Source: RYN-230 sp036509255
Lineage (GTDB): Bacteria > Actinomycetota > Actinomycetes > Streptosporangiales > Streptosporangiaceae
Reading direction: 5' to 3'
Length of the DNA stretch: 64,000 nt
NCBI GenBank assembly: GCA_036509255.1
Contig: DATCFY010000190.1
Location: 35,623 to 99,622 of the forward strand
Positions 53,708 to 63,058 of this stretch are shown one piece after another. The translations under genes and the position numbers were made by a program. Within the stretch, counting starts at the first letter, position 1, and each line of letters opens with the position of its first letter. Below the pieces are notes generated by a model. That model was not told the DNA's origin and ran no database searches. It saw nothing but the letters and a program-made list of their open reading frames with translations.

Positions 53708-54433
53708 TCAGCTCGGAAGCCCCGGTTGCCGCAAGATCAGCACGATTGAGATGATGAGCAGCGCCGAGCCGAAGGTGACCAGGGCGTAGCGGATGGTGTG
53801 CAGCTTGAATGAGCTGCCGATGCCGACCAGGAAGAGCACGGCGGCGAGGAACACCGTGATCCGGACGTAGTTGTCGCCGACCTGTCCTGAGTGGTTACCC
53901 TCGTTGAACTTCGCATCGGCTGCGCTGTCCAGCGCGTTGGCCTGGGTCTGGGCGGGCAGCTTGTACTGGGGCATATAGGTCGGGCCGGCCGGGGCGTGCG
54001 GATTGTGCAGCGGGTCGGTGGCCATCCACGCGTTGAAGGCGACCCGGAACGCCGGCCGGAACCTGCGTTCCGCGATGGCCTCCTTCTGCGGACTGTTCAG
54101 GGTGAAGGCGATGAACCAGGCGTTGAAGGTCGACGCATCGAGATTGCGCTGGGAGAGGGCGGTGAGGTCGTCCCGGGTGGCCAGCTGGCGCAGCGTGGAG
54201 GACTTGGCGATCTGGACGCGCGATTCCGTTCCCCAGCGGGCCGCTGAGTAGCCGGCCCAGGCAGCGGTGATCGTCACCAGCGCGAGCAGCACCGCCTCGC
54301 AGATCTGCACGATCCGGGAATGGCGGCTGTTCTCCTCGCCGCGAGAATGCTCTCCGCCGCCTTCCTTGGCCAGCGTCTCGCCGTGTTCATGCAGCTTCTT
54401 GCCGGCCTCGATGGGGTTCAGTCCCTCAGGCAT
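53708..54433 (-). CDS. Membrane protein with three helices, unknown
   Basis: 241 residues. A polar N-terminus (EHGETLAKEGGGEHSRGEEN) leads to a membrane helix at about 42-62, a long extracellular or cytoplasmic section and two further helices near the C-terminus (about 188-235). ATG 54433. No family I can name; similar proteins are scattered in actinobacteria. Confidence 0.7.
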   Translation of the reverse strand: MPEGLNPIEAGKKLHEHGETLAKEGGGEHSRGEENSRHSRIVQICEAVLLALVTITAAWAGYSAARWGTESRVQIAKSSTLRQLATRDDLTALSQRNLDASTFNAWFIAFTLNSPQKEAIAERRFRPAFRVAFNAWMATDPLHNPHAPAGPTYMPQYKLPAQTQANALDSAADAKFNEGNHSGQVGDNYVRITVFLAAVLFLVGIGSSFKLHTIRYALVTFGSALLIISIVLILRQPGLPS

Positions 54434-54559
54434 GACCTGCCTTCCCGGTCGTGACCTGATCCCGGGGCGTCATCCCGCCATGATCGTCTGCTCCGCCGCG
54501 AGGGTCGTCATCCGGTGCGGGTGATGCGTCCCTGGGGCCTAACTGGCCCGGTGGGGTGG

Positions 54560-54597
54560 CTGCCCTGGGTCACCCGTCACGGGTGAAACCAGGGCAG
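54560..54597. promoter_or_regulatory. 15-bp hairpin between two divergent genes
   Basis: CTGCCCTGG pairs with CCAGGGCAG and CACCCG with CGGGTG around a TCA loop. It lies 126 bp from one start and 62 bp from the other. Neither gene ends here, so it is not a normal terminator and may act in a 5' leader or be a small RNA. Confidence 0.4.
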
Positions 54598-54659
54598 ACC
54601 CGTACCGAGAAGAATCAGAGGGCGGGTGGGCGCAGAGGCGACGCCGCATGGAGGGGTCG

Positions 54660-55127
54660 ATGTTTATCGCGCTGCTCGCCGTCCTCGGCGTCAACCTGAT
54701 CGTGATCGTGGTGCTCGCGGGCGGTGCGGTGAGCCGGCGCCTGTGGGTGCGCCACCAGCCGCAGGTGTTCAAGGGCGCGATACGGGTCACGGACGGCACG
54801 GTTCATGGGCTCTCCGGCAGATGGCATCGCGGCTATGGCCGCTGGGTTCGCGAGGTCCTGGTATGGACTCCGACGCCTCTCCTGCTGCGCAATGTCTTCG
54901 TCGCCGTCGACGGCGCCGCCCGGCCGCTCCGGCCGGCCGACCGCGGCGAGGTCAGGCGGATCGGTGCCGATCCGAAGATCGCATCGTTCGCGAGCGATGA
55001 GGCGACGATCGAGGTCGCCACGGCCGGGAAGAACAGCCAGCTCCTCACCGTCCCCGGCGGGGCGGCGCAGCCGCTGGTCCCAGGGCAGGCTGAACCGCCC
55101 GTGATCGGCCGCCATCGATCATCGTGA
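54660..55127 (+). CDS. DUF2550-like single-pass membrane protein
   Basis: 155 residues from ATG 54660, which follows GGAGG. A membrane helix at residues 2-22 is followed by a soluble domain with RWHRGYGRWVREVLVWTP, resembling the DUF2550 group of small actinobacterial membrane proteins. The match is by pattern and not firm. Convergent with the lipid kinase; the ends overlap by 9 bp. Confidence 0.6.
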   Translation: MFIALLAVLGVNLIVIVVLAGGAVSRRLWVRHQPQVFKGAIRVTDGTVHGLSGRWHRGYGRWVREVLVWTPTPLLLRNVFVAVDGAARPLRPADRGEVRRIGADPKIASFASDEATIEVATAGKNSQLLTVPGGAAQPLVPGQAEPPVIGRHRSS

Positions 55128-56555
55128 CTGCGCGCGGGCCCCGTCGCCGCCCGCGGTCCGCGCGAACGTGAGCGCCTGCTGGCGCAGCCGGGCCCAGTCC
55201 AGGGGCGGCCGCGGTGCGCGGACACCTGGCCGGTTACCCGGGACCTGCACCCGCAGCGATAGCGGGCGGATCGTGCACCGCACGGGCGTGGGCATCAGCA
55301 CCGATTCGCCGTCGATCCCGACCGGGATTTCCGGCTGATCGGCCTCGATGACGACTTCCCGTGACGTGAGCACGGTGACGCTGCGCGAGCGTGCTGCCCG
55401 GCGCAGCAGCCCGGCCGCCTGTGCGGCGGTCTCGACCTTGACGCCGACGACACCGAGCACGCCCTGGTCGAGCCGCGCGCGGCGGCCGAGGCCGGCGATG
55501 TCGCCCGTCTCGTAGGGGTTGTTGCTCACTAGCACGGCCTGCGCCCCCTCGAGGATCACCTGCCCATCGACCCGGACCACCAGATGCGCCCCCGCGTGGC
55601 CGCTCAGCAGGTCAGGGAGCAGTTGCAGCGCCGTCCCGGACTTGTCGTCGCGGTAGGCGGGGCTCTGCACGACGGCGGCGTAGGCCCCGAACGAGGCGTT
55701 GTTGACGAACGTGCGGTCGCCGATCTGGCCCAGGTCGATGCGGAGCTCCACCCCGTCGGTCAGCGCGTCCAGGCACGTCGAGGGGTCGTCACGGTCCAGC
55801 CCGAGATCGAGGGCGAAGTGGTTGCGGGTACCGGCCGAGATCACCATCATCGGGACGTCACGCCCGGCGGCGATGCCCGCGACGAGAGCCTGGGTCCCGT
55901 CACCACCGGCCACTCCGAGCAGGTCGGCCCCGTTGTCTATCGCCTGCCGCGCCAGCGCGGCCACGTCGACGATCCCCGGGCCTTCGAGCAGCGCCACGTC
56001 GGCGCCGAGCGCGGTGGCCTTGGCGCTGAGCCCGAACTTCCCGACCTTCCCCCCGCCCGACCTCGGGTTCATGATCACAAAGGGGTGCCGCTGCGCCGCC
56101 GCCGCGTACTCGCGCGGTCCGGCTGAGCGGCCACTGCTGAGCGCCGCGCGCCCGGTGGCGACCGCGGCCGCCGCGAGCACGACGCTCAGCGCGACCTCCC
56201 AGAGCAGCCCGGCGAGGACGTACACGACGATCACGGCTACCGGCGCGGCGACGAGGACCGCGCACGCGAGCCAGCGCACGAGGCCACGGTGAGCGAGAAA
56301 CCACCAGGCCGCCGCGCAGCTGACAGCCAGTCCCGCGAAGCCGACCAGCAGCGCGGCAATGTTTTTCAGGGCGCCGGACAGCACCAGCACGGCCACGGCG
56401 GCGAACGCAGCGGCGAACGCGAGCCTGGCCAGCCACCGCTGGCCCCGGGTCGCCCGGGCTGGCCCTCCGGGCGGTCCGTCCTCCCCGCCTGTCACGTCCG
56501 GTCCGTCCGGTGGCCCGCTGTCCCGCGTGACCACGCCATCGCCGTTGCCTGTCAT
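55119..56555 (-). CDS. Membrane diacylglycerol-kinase-family lipid kinase
   Basis: 478 residues from ATG 56555 (AAGGCAACC upstream). The first 150 residues hold about four membrane helices. The catalytic domain starts at FVIMNPRSGGGKVG and has the glycine-rich loop VAGGDGTQ and ISAGTRNHFALDL. These are the nucleotide-binding signatures of DagK/YegS-type kinases. It probably phosphorylates a membrane lipid. Substrate unknown. Confidence 0.88.
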   Translation of the reverse strand: MTGNGDGVVTRDSGPPDGPDVTGGEDGPPGGPARATRGQRWLARLAFAAAFAAVAVLVLSGALKNIAALLVGFAGLAVSCAAAWWFLAHRGLVRWLACAVLVAAPVAVIVVYVLAGLLWEVALSVVLAAAAVATGRAALSSGRSAGPREYAAAAQRHPFVIMNPRSGGGKVGKFGLSAKATALGADVALLEGPGIVDVAALARQAIDNGADLLGVAGGDGTQALVAGIAAGRDVPMMVISAGTRNHFALDLGLDRDDPSTCLDALTDGVELRIDLGQIGDRTFVNNASFGAYAAVVQSPAYRDDKSGTALQLLPDLLSGHAGAHLVVRVDGQVILEGAQAVLVSNNPYETGDIAGLGRRARLDQGVLGVVGVKVETAAQAAGLLRRAARSRSVTVLTSREVVIEADQPEIPVGIDGESVLMPTPVRCTIRPLSLRVQVPGNRPGVRAPRPPLDWARLRQQALTFARTAGGDGARAQSR

Positions 56556-56769
56556 GGTTGCCTTCCCCAGCCGTGGCCTGTGGCGTCACCTTGAACTGCA
56601 GTGTCGGCCGCCGGTGGCGCAGCGGGCATCGCCCCCTCGGGGTGACCCCGGCACCCCGCAGGAATGCCTCCGTCACGGCGCCCGCCAGCCCTGGCCACAG
56701 CCGGCCCGCGGGCCATAGGCTGACCGCACCAGACCCGGGGTGCTCGGGAGGTCGGATCTTTCGTGGTCG

Positions 56770-57564
56770 ATGCCGCTGAGGCCTGGCGGCCCAGCGCGAC
56801 GCGCCCAGCGCAACGCGGTCCTGCAGGCCAACGACCTGACGCTGAGTTTCGCGCAGAAAGTGATCGTGGCCGGCGTGTCGGCGGACTTCCGGCCCGGCGT
56901 GGTCACCGCCCTGATCGGCCCGACGGGCTCGGGCAAGACCACGCTGCTGCGCACGCTGAACCGGCTGAACGACCACCTGCAGGGATACGCCCACACCGGC
57001 GACGTGCTGCTCGACGGGCGGAGCATCTGGGCCCCGGACGTCGACATGATGGCGTTGCGGCGCCGGGTCGGGATGGTGTTCCAGCGGCCCAATCCCTTCC
57101 CCATGTCGATCATGGAGAACGTGACCTCCGGGCTCCGGGCGCAGAAGCTGTCCAGCCGGCGGCAGCTCAATGACATCGCCGTGCAGCGGCTCACCGAGGT
57201 GGGACTCTGGGATGCGGTCGCGAACCGGCTCCGCGACTCGCCGTTCCGGCTGTCCGGTGGCCAGCAGCAACTCCTGTGCCTGGCCCGCGCGCTGGCGGTC
57301 AACCCCGAGGTGCTGTTGCTCGACGAGCCCACGTCGTCGCTGGACCCGGCGGCAACCGAGGCGATCGAAGCGCTGGTCCGGAGCCTGGTGCCCGCGCTGA
57401 CCGTCGTGATCGTGACCCACAACCTGGCCCAGGCGCGCCGGATCTCCGACCAGACCATGTTTCTTTACCAGGGACGCCTGGTCGAGCACGGCGACACCGC
57501 GGAGCTGTTCGAGAACCCGGCCCATGAGGACACGGCCCGGTACGTCACCGGCCGCTTCGGCTGA
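56770..57564 (+). CDS. PstB-like phosphate ABC transporter ATPase, orphan
   Basis: About 264 residues from ATG 56770. Walker A GPTGSGKTT, the PstB-specific QRPNPFPMSI, signature LSGGQQQ, Walker B LLLDEPTSSLD and the H-loop VTHNLAQ. It is close to PstB, but no pstS, pstC or pstA is adjacent. GTG 56740 is an earlier start; neither has a well-placed ribosome site. The partner permease would have to come from elsewhere, or it may serve another transporter. Confidence 0.82.
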   Translation: MPLRPGGPARRAQRNAVLQANDLTLSFAQKVIVAGVSADFRPGVVTALIGPTGSGKTTLLRTLNRLNDHLQGYAHTGDVLLDGRSIWAPDVDMMALRRRVGMVFQRPNPFPMSIMENVTSGLRAQKLSSRRQLNDIAVQRLTEVGLWDAVANRLRDSPFRLSGGQQQLLCLARALAVNPEVLLLDEPTSSLDPAATEAIEALVRSLVPALTVVIVTHNLAQARRISDQTMFLYQGRLVEHGDTAELFENPAHEDTARYVTGRFG

Positions 57565-57575
57565 CCGCGCCCTCC

Positions 57576-57735
57576 TCAGCCGCGATCCAGCGACCGCTCC
57601 AGGTACTCCCAGACGGCCCGGACCGGGCCGTCGCCGTAGATGTTGCGCCGTTTGGACCGGGACTCCGCGGGCCCGGACCCGGCCGGCCACCCGCCGAACG
57701 CGCGCGTGAGCCGATGCCGGCGGCCGGGTCAGCCA
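57576..57735 (-). pseudogene. Possible remnant of a sugar-nucleotide enzyme C-terminus
   Basis: An open frame with no start codon ends in RRNIYGDGPVRAVWEYLE-type sequence, reminiscent of the tail of UDP-GlcNAc 2-epimerases (NxYGDGxA). The match is short and from memory, so it is only a hint. Confidence 0.2.
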
Positions 57736-57756
57736 GCCCCCCGCGCAACACTCCTG

Positions 57757-58336
57757 CTAGGCCGGCGCGCTGTCAGCCGCATCGGCGGCGGCAGAGGTCG
57801 TCCCAACCGGGACGATCCAGTGCACGCCATCACCGCACACCACGGTGCGAGGGCCAGTGACCTGCTCGTTTTCGGGGAAGGAACCGGGCTGGCCGGGGGC
57901 TGAGACCGCGGCGTCCAGACTCCAGCTGCCTAGGTGCTCCTGGTCGCTGATCGAGTACCCGTTCGCCAGTGCTCCCTCGTATAGCGACCACATGGTGAGC
58001 GTCGTGGGGTGGCTGGCGCTCACCGTGACCTGCGAAACCCAGGTTCTCCGGCCGGGCAGAGGTCGTGGTGACCCGAATCTGAATCTGCACGAACGCCGTC
58101 TGGGCAGGCCCGACGCTGAACGATGCGCGGGCGTAGCTCGTGCTCAGTATGGCCGCCAACTTCATCGGCGGCCTGGCAGCGCTGGCCGACGGGGTGCCGG
58201 CAGTAGCGGACAAAGAGCCGGTGGCGGTGGCTGGAGAGGAGGAGCAAGCAGACAGCAGCCCCGCACCGATCACGATGGTGGGCACGACCAGCGCGCGGCG
58301 CGCCGTGGCCGCAGGCCACGAGCGCGGGCGCTGCAC
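57757..58336 (-). pseudogene. Frameshifted lipoprotein
   Basis: GTG 58336 opens a signal with lipobox LLSAC (MQRPRSWPAATARRALVV first) and runs to about 58040. There the frame is lost, and the continuing protein (VSQVTVSASHPTTLT to the stop at 57757) is in another frame. Removing one base in the run of three C at 58038-58040 joins them into about 190 residues reading RPENLVSQVTVSASH. It may be a real mutation or an assembly error. It ends the right-hand operon. Confidence 0.65.
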
Positions 58337-58364
58337 ATGGTCGCGGAGTCAGGCTGGGGACAGG

Positions 58365-59018
58365 TCAACGGCTCTCCTGCCAGGAACGAACCGCCGGGAT
58401 GACTACGGGTGCGGCGGCGACCGCCGCGGCGAGCACCGCCAGGTAGGCTCCGAATTCCCAGCTGAGCCCCGCGACCGGCTTGTCGAGGAATCCGATGAGC
58501 ACCAGGAGGAACTGCAGGCCGGTGCCGATGAGCAGCAGTGGCGCGTGCGCGATAGGCAGATTCACCGGGAACTCGTCCCAGCCGGATCGCAGCAGCACAT
58601 AACCGGTCAGCCCGACGGCCAGGATCAGGACAATGGCGAGGTATCCATGGGCGGTCATCCCGCTGACGCTGAAGCTGCCTCCGAGCACGCTGATCCCGAA
58701 CCAGGGCAGGAACAGCGAGATGAAAACCAGCAGGCTGGCGCCGGCCACCGTCTGGTCCACCCGGCTAAGCCGGCGCAGGTCCAGGCGGAACGTGCTGGCC
58801 GGGGCGGGAGCGGCTGGAGTGTAGGGGGTACTCGGAAGGTCTGGGCTCACCGGCGTGCCCGGAAGGCTGGACGCTCCGGCCGGGCCCGGAACGTAACCGG
58901 GCGACGAGGCTGGCCTGATCCGGGAATCGGGCGCCCCCAGAGAGGTCCCGCAATTACTGCAGAATGCCGATCTGCTGTCGTTCGTTGTCTGGCACTGAGG
59001 GCAGTTCACCTGCTCCAC
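58365..59018 (-). CDS. Zinc-ribbon membrane protein
   Basis: 217 residues. A zinc ribbon is at the N-terminus (NCPQCQTTN, then FCSNCG), followed by a Pro/Ser-rich linker and four membrane helices from about residue 92 to 210. GTG/ATG start at 59018 follows GGAGGTGGAGC. It is the fifth gene of the operon-like row that ends with the lipoprotein. Function unknown. Confidence 0.75.
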   Translation of the reverse strand: MEQVNCPQCQTTNDSRSAFCSNCGTSLGAPDSRIRPASSPGYVPGPAGASSLPGTPVSPDLPSTPYTPAAPAPASTFRLDLRRLSRVDQTVAGASLLVFISLFLPWFGISVLGGSFSVSGMTAHGYLAIVLILAVGLTGYVLLRSGWDEFPVNLPIAHAPLLLIGTGLQFLLVLIGFLDKPVAGLSWEFGAYLAVLAAAVAAAPVVIPAVRSWQESR

Positions 59019-59103
59019 CTCCGGAAACTGATGTTGGGAAGGACGGGTTCTGGACTGTTGGGAAGGACTGGTTCTGGTGGCCAGACGGCCTGCCAGGCTG
59101 GGA

Positions 59104-60771
59104 TCATCCGGCCGAGGACGCCGCCAAGTACATGACGTTGTTGTATTGATCGGCGGCGGTGCAGGTATTGATGCTCGCGCAGCTAATGGCCGTGAAACTG
59201 TTGTTGCCGTCTATCTTGGACACCTCTGACCAGGCCTCCTGCTGATAGACGAGGGACCCTCCGCTGATATCGACCGCGACGCAGTAGCCCATCGCGGGGC
59301 ACGAGACACCGGCGGCCGTGGACGGCATCGCCGCGGCGGACCAGCTTCCCCCCGTCAGGACGGCTGCGTGGCCACTGTTGTCGACAGCTGCGCAGAAGGC
59401 CGCGCTGAAGCAGGAAACCTGCACGAACTCGTTGCCATTGTCGACGTTGCCCGACGACGTCCACGAAGCCCCGTCGTAGGTGTAGACGTCACCGGACTGG
59501 TCAACCGCGGCACAGAAGCTGGTGCTCGTGCAGGAGACGGAGGCCAGGGTGTCCTGGTTGGGGTCCACCGTGGACTGCGGCCAACTGGTCGCTGACCCGG
59601 TATAGGTGAACGCGTTACCCGCGTTGTCCACGGCCACGCAGAAGGCGTGGCTCGGGCACGAGACGCTCATGAGCTCGTTACCGGGGTCGATGCTGATCGG
59701 ATCGCTCCAGGTGCCCTGGCTGAACAGGACCACATCGCCGGAATTGTCGGCGGCGGCGCAGAACCGCCCGGAGGAGCAGGAGATCGACACGAAGTCTGAC
59801 TGGGCCCGGGCGTCCACGATCTGCCACGAGTCCATGGCTGTGGAGGCGAGCACGTTACCGTTGCTGTCCACCGCGAAGCACGTAGCGGCCGATACACAGG
59901 AGACCGCCGTGATGCTGGCGTTGTCGTCCTGGTAGGCCCGCTGATCGATGGGCTTGGCCAGTGTCCATCCGGCCGGTCCCGCCGCGCCGGATGCTGAAGG
60001 CGTGGGACTGGGCGTCGGCGTGGCGGAGGGACTTGCGGATGGCGCGGCCGCGGCCTGCGCAGGGGCCGGCGGCTTCACCACGGCCGCTGGCGGAGCGCGG
60101 TGGTGCAGCAGCACCATCCCTCCGGCCACGCCGCCAGCCACGATGACCACGACCCCGAGCGTGATGCCCAGGAGCCGGGTCCGCCGTGAACGAGCCGGTG
60201 AGGTGGTGCCTGTGATGCCGGGTGGCTGAGCTCCGCCGTGGCGGCCGCTGCGGCGGCCACCGATGACGGGAGGCGGCTCGTTGATGCGGGGCAGCCGGGC
60301 GGTGGGCGGCGGCTCGCCCGGGAGGCCGGCAGCGGGAGAAAATTGGCTGGCGGGGGCTTCCCAGGGTGGTCTGCTGGCCCCCCGCGGACCCGGGACCGCG
60401 TGAGCCGCCGGGGAGTCGCCGGGGACGAGGCTCCGGGTAGGAGCCGGGCCGCCCGGGGCCAGCAGTCCGGCTGGCGCCGGCGGCGCAGCGGCCATCCCGG
60501 TCGCCAGCCGCTCCGGCGGCACTGTGGCAGGCGGCTGCTGCGCCGGCCCGGCTTGCGGAGGCGTCACCGCGAGTGGTGTCACATCATCCACCGCGGCCGG
60601 GCCGGTCGCCGTCGGAGCCTTGGCGGTGACGGGCGACCCGCAGGTCGCGCAGAAGCGCGCGCCGGCCGTACTCACGTGGCCGTGGCCGCAGCGGGGACGG
60701 GCGTCGTCACCGCACACACCGCAGAATGCGGTCCCCCCAGGCAGGTAATGCCCGTTGATGCAGGTCGGCAC
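59104..60771 (-). CDS. Zinc-ribbon protein with one membrane helix and a seven-repeat extracellular domain
   Basis: 555 residues from GTG 60771, which follows AGGGGG at 6 nt. Two zinc ribbons at the N-terminus (FCGVCG and FCATCG). A Pro-rich linker, a membrane helix around residues 180-205, a Pro/Ser linker, then seven repeats of about 40 residues. Each has a form of VSCxSxxFCxAVDxxGxxxxY, for example VSISCSSGRFCAAADNSG. The spaced Cys pair in each repeat could form a disulfide, and seven such units suggest a beta-propeller outside the membrane. The match is to pattern; I cannot name a family. Confidence 0.75.
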   Translation of the reverse strand: MPTCINGHYLPGGTAFCGVCGDDARPRCGHGHVSTAGARFCATCGSPVTAKAPTATGPAAVDDVTPLAVTPPQAGPAQQPPATVPPERLATGMAAAPPAPAGLLAPGGPAPTRSLVPGDSPAAHAVPGPRGASRPPWEAPASQFSPAAGLPGEPPPTARLPRINEPPPVIGGRRSGRHGGAQPPGITGTTSPARSRRTRLLGITLGVVVIVAGGVAGGMVLLHHRAPPAAVVKPPAPAQAAAAPSASPSATPTPSPTPSASGAAGPAGWTLAKPIDQRAYQDDNASITAVSCVSAATCFAVDSNGNVLASTAMDSWQIVDARAQSDFVSISCSSGRFCAAADNSGDVVLFSQGTWSDPISIDPGNELMSVSCPSHAFCVAVDNAGNAFTYTGSATSWPQSTVDPNQDTLASVSCTSTSFCAAVDQSGDVYTYDGASWTSSGNVDNGNEFVQVSCFSAAFCAAVDNSGHAAVLTGGSWSAAAMPSTAAGVSCPAMGYCVAVDISGGSLVYQQEAWSEVSKIDGNNSFTAISCASINTCTAADQYNNVMYLAASSAG

Positions 60772-60852
60772 CGCTCGCCCCCTCACTACGCGTCAGAGTG
60801 CCGGTCGGCCGGTGAGGGCTCACCGGCCTGGTTGAGCTGGATGTCAGTGCGG

Positions 60853-61470
60853 TCAGTGACGGGCGCCGCACCGTGAGCAGAAGACGTCGGTCGGGCCAAT
60901 TGGGTTGGCGCAGGCCTGACAGGCCGAACGTGCCCGGGGCGGCCGGGACGCGGCGTCCGGCTGGGTGGGCCGGATAGGCGTCCCGCACTTGGTGCAGAAC
61001 TTTTCGCTCGGCACCGCTCCCTTGCCGCATGAGGGGCAGGTCCAGCCCGTGCGCAGGAACCGGGCCAGGCGTCCGCCGCCTGCCCCCGCCAGGCCGGGGC
61101 GCGCGGCTGCGGGTGCGGCGGGTGCAGCGCGCCCGGTGAGTGCAGCAGGCCCCGCGGGCCCCGGGGGCGCCGCGGGCGCCGGGGGAGCGGCCGGAGGGGG
61201 CATTGGGGCTGGAGCGCCGCCCGGCGCGGACGGACGGGGGCGCTGCGCGTGCAGGGCGTCATAGCGCAGCCGGCTTTCCGGTCCGGACAGCAGGTCGCGC
61301 TTGATGGTACGGATGGTCTCGCGGAGCAGTTGTGACCGCTCGGGGGCGGTCACCGCCAGCGCGCTCGCCTGCCGGCTCAGGCGCTCGACCGCGTGATCGA
61401 TCTCGTCTGTTGTCGCCTCGGGGCCCAGCCGCAGATATGCGTACCAGCCCTGGTCCGTCGTCAGTTCCAT
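60853..61470 (-). CDS. J-like domain and double zinc-ribbon protein, no HPD
   Basis: 205 residues. Residues 8-75 look like a J domain by helix pattern (YAYLRLGPEATTDEIDHAVERL, then LLSGPESRLRYDAL), but the HPD loop that stimulates Hsp70 is absent. A long Ala/Pro linker leads to two zinc ribbons (CPSCGKG-FCTKCG and CQACANP-FCSRCG). It lies 25 bp after the Hsp70 gene on the same strand. A partner role with Hsp70 is inferred from this. Confidence 0.75.
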   Translation of the reverse strand: MELTTDQGWYAYLRLGPEATTDEIDHAVERLSRQASALAVTAPERSQLLRETIRTIKRDLLSGPESRLRYDALHAQRPRPSAPGGAPAPMPPPAAPPAPAAPPGPAGPAALTGRAAPAAPAAARPGLAGAGGGRLARFLRTGWTCPSCGKGAVPSEKFCTKCGTPIRPTQPDAASRPPRARSACQACANPIGPTDVFCSRCGARH

Positions 61471-61495
61471 GGAAATCAGCCACCTGTATCCAGCC

Positions 61496-63058
61496 CTACC
61501 CGACCGGCAGGGTCATGGCCGCCTGATCAGCGGCGCTGTTATCGCTTCCGGCCGGATCGGCGTACACGATGGTCGTGGTGGCCTCCACGCCGGTGGTGAC
61601 GTCGGCTGCTGACACCTGCAGGAGGGCGTCCCGGTTTAGGCTCATGGTCACCGTGACCGGCTGGTGAGCCGGGCGCCCGGGCGGCAGCTCGTCGATGAGC
61701 ACCACGCCGACCCGCCGGCACAGGTCCGGGTCGCCTGACTCGCCCTCGAGAACGGGAACCACGATCCGGGTCTCACCGGGTCTCATGGTGTAGAAGGTGC
61801 GCTCGGCCGCGAAGGGCAGAGCGGTGTTCCGCGGGAGCAACGGCGCCATGACCGGCCGCTGCCGGCCCCCGGCATCCTCGAACGCGCTGACCCCGAGACT
61901 GTGCGCGGCTACGTCGGTCACCGACAGCCGTTCGAGGTAGTCCCGGGCGGGGGCTTCCATCATCAGCGCGCCGCCATATTCGAGCTGCCGTTTGGCCGCG
62001 AACAGCGCCGCGCCCAGGGCCACAGCCTCGTCGGGGCGGACGGAGGTGTCCGGCGGCGCGCCGAAGATGTCCGTGATCCGGGCGCGCACGGCTGGCATGC
62101 GGGTCGACCCGCCCACGGCCAGTACCAGGGAGATGTCCCCGGGGGTGACGCCCGCCGCGGTGACGACGTCGAGCATCTTCTCGGTCATCTCGTCGAGCAG
62201 GATCCGGCTCCGGGCGAGGAACTCGTCCCGGCGCACCTCCACCCGCGAGATCAAGCCTGCGGCCTGCAGGGCAACGGTGGTGCGGTCGCGGGTGCTGAGA
62301 TCCTGCTTGGTCCGGTTCGCCCGCATCAGCCAGTCCTGGGATACCTGGGTGCACTCCTCGAGCGAGAGGGCATCCGGGTCGTTGATGTCCACGCCGTGCG
62401 CGGCCTCGAACTGCTCGACGAAGTAGTCGAACAAGACCTTGTCGAAGTTCGCGCCGCCCAGGTAGGCGTCTCCTCCCGTGGCCCGCACGGTCAGGTCGTG
62501 CCCGTCGTACTCCATCACCGTCACATCGAACGTCCCGCCGCCGAGATCCACCACGACGCCGGTAGCCCCGGCCGGCCGCTGCTCATAGCCGAAGGCGAGC
62601 GCGGCGGCGGTGGGCTCGGACAGCAGCCCGAGCACGTCGAGGCCGGCCAGTTCGCCGGCCCGCAGCGTGGCCGCGCGCATCGGTTCGTTGAAGTAGGCGG
62701 GAACGGTAATGGCGGCCTTGGTGACTGGCCCGGCGAGCAAGTGCGCATCCTGGGCGAGCTTGCGCAGGATCAGGGCGGAGATGTGCTCGGCCCGGTAGGA
62801 AACACCGCCGTAGTCAAACGTCCAGCCGGAGCCGATGTGTCGCTTGACCAGCTGGACGACGGAGTCCGGCTCGCTGGCGAGCGATTCCCGGGCGACGACG
62901 CCCACGACCACCTGCCCGGAGTCGAAGAGCACCACCGAGGGTGTGGTTGGTGTTCCCTCGGCGTTGGGCAGCACGGCCGGGAGCCCGGCGTCATTGACCT
63001 GGGCCACGGCGGAGAACGTAGTGCCAAGGTCAATGCCGAGCGCGGACGCTTCACCCAT
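61496..63058 (-). CDS. Short Hsp70-family chaperone
   Basis: 520 residues, shorter than DnaK (about 610-640). The nucleotide-binding domain is complete: GIDLGTTFSAVA (phosphate 1), VVDLGGGTFDVT (phosphate 2), AVGGSTRMP (adenosine). The substrate-binding part from about residue 380 is shortened and lacks the helical lid. ATG 63058 overlaps the end of the upstream gene by 8 bp. Such short Hsp70s often belong to dedicated local systems. Confidence 0.9.
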   Translation of the reverse strand: MGEASALGIDLGTTFSAVAQVNDAGLPAVLPNAEGTPTTPSVVLFDSGQVVVGVVARESLASEPDSVVQLVKRHIGSGWTFDYGGVSYRAEHISALILRKLAQDAHLLAGPVTKAAITVPAYFNEPMRAATLRAGELAGLDVLGLLSEPTAAALAFGYEQRPAGATGVVVDLGGGTFDVTVMEYDGHDLTVRATGGDAYLGGANFDKVLFDYFVEQFEAAHGVDINDPDALSLEECTQVSQDWLMRANRTKQDLSTRDRTTVALQAAGLISRVEVRRDEFLARSRILLDEMTEKMLDVVTAAGVTPGDISLVLAVGGSTRMPAVRARITDIFGAPPDTSVRPDEAVALGAALFAAKRQLEYGGALMMEAPARDYLERLSVTDVAAHSLGVSAFEDAGGRQRPVMAPLLPRNTALPFAAERTFYTMRPGETRIVVPVLEGESGDPDLCRRVGVVLIDELPPGRPAHQPVTVTMSLNRDALLQVSAADVTTGVEATTTIVYADPAGSDNSAADQAAMTLPVG

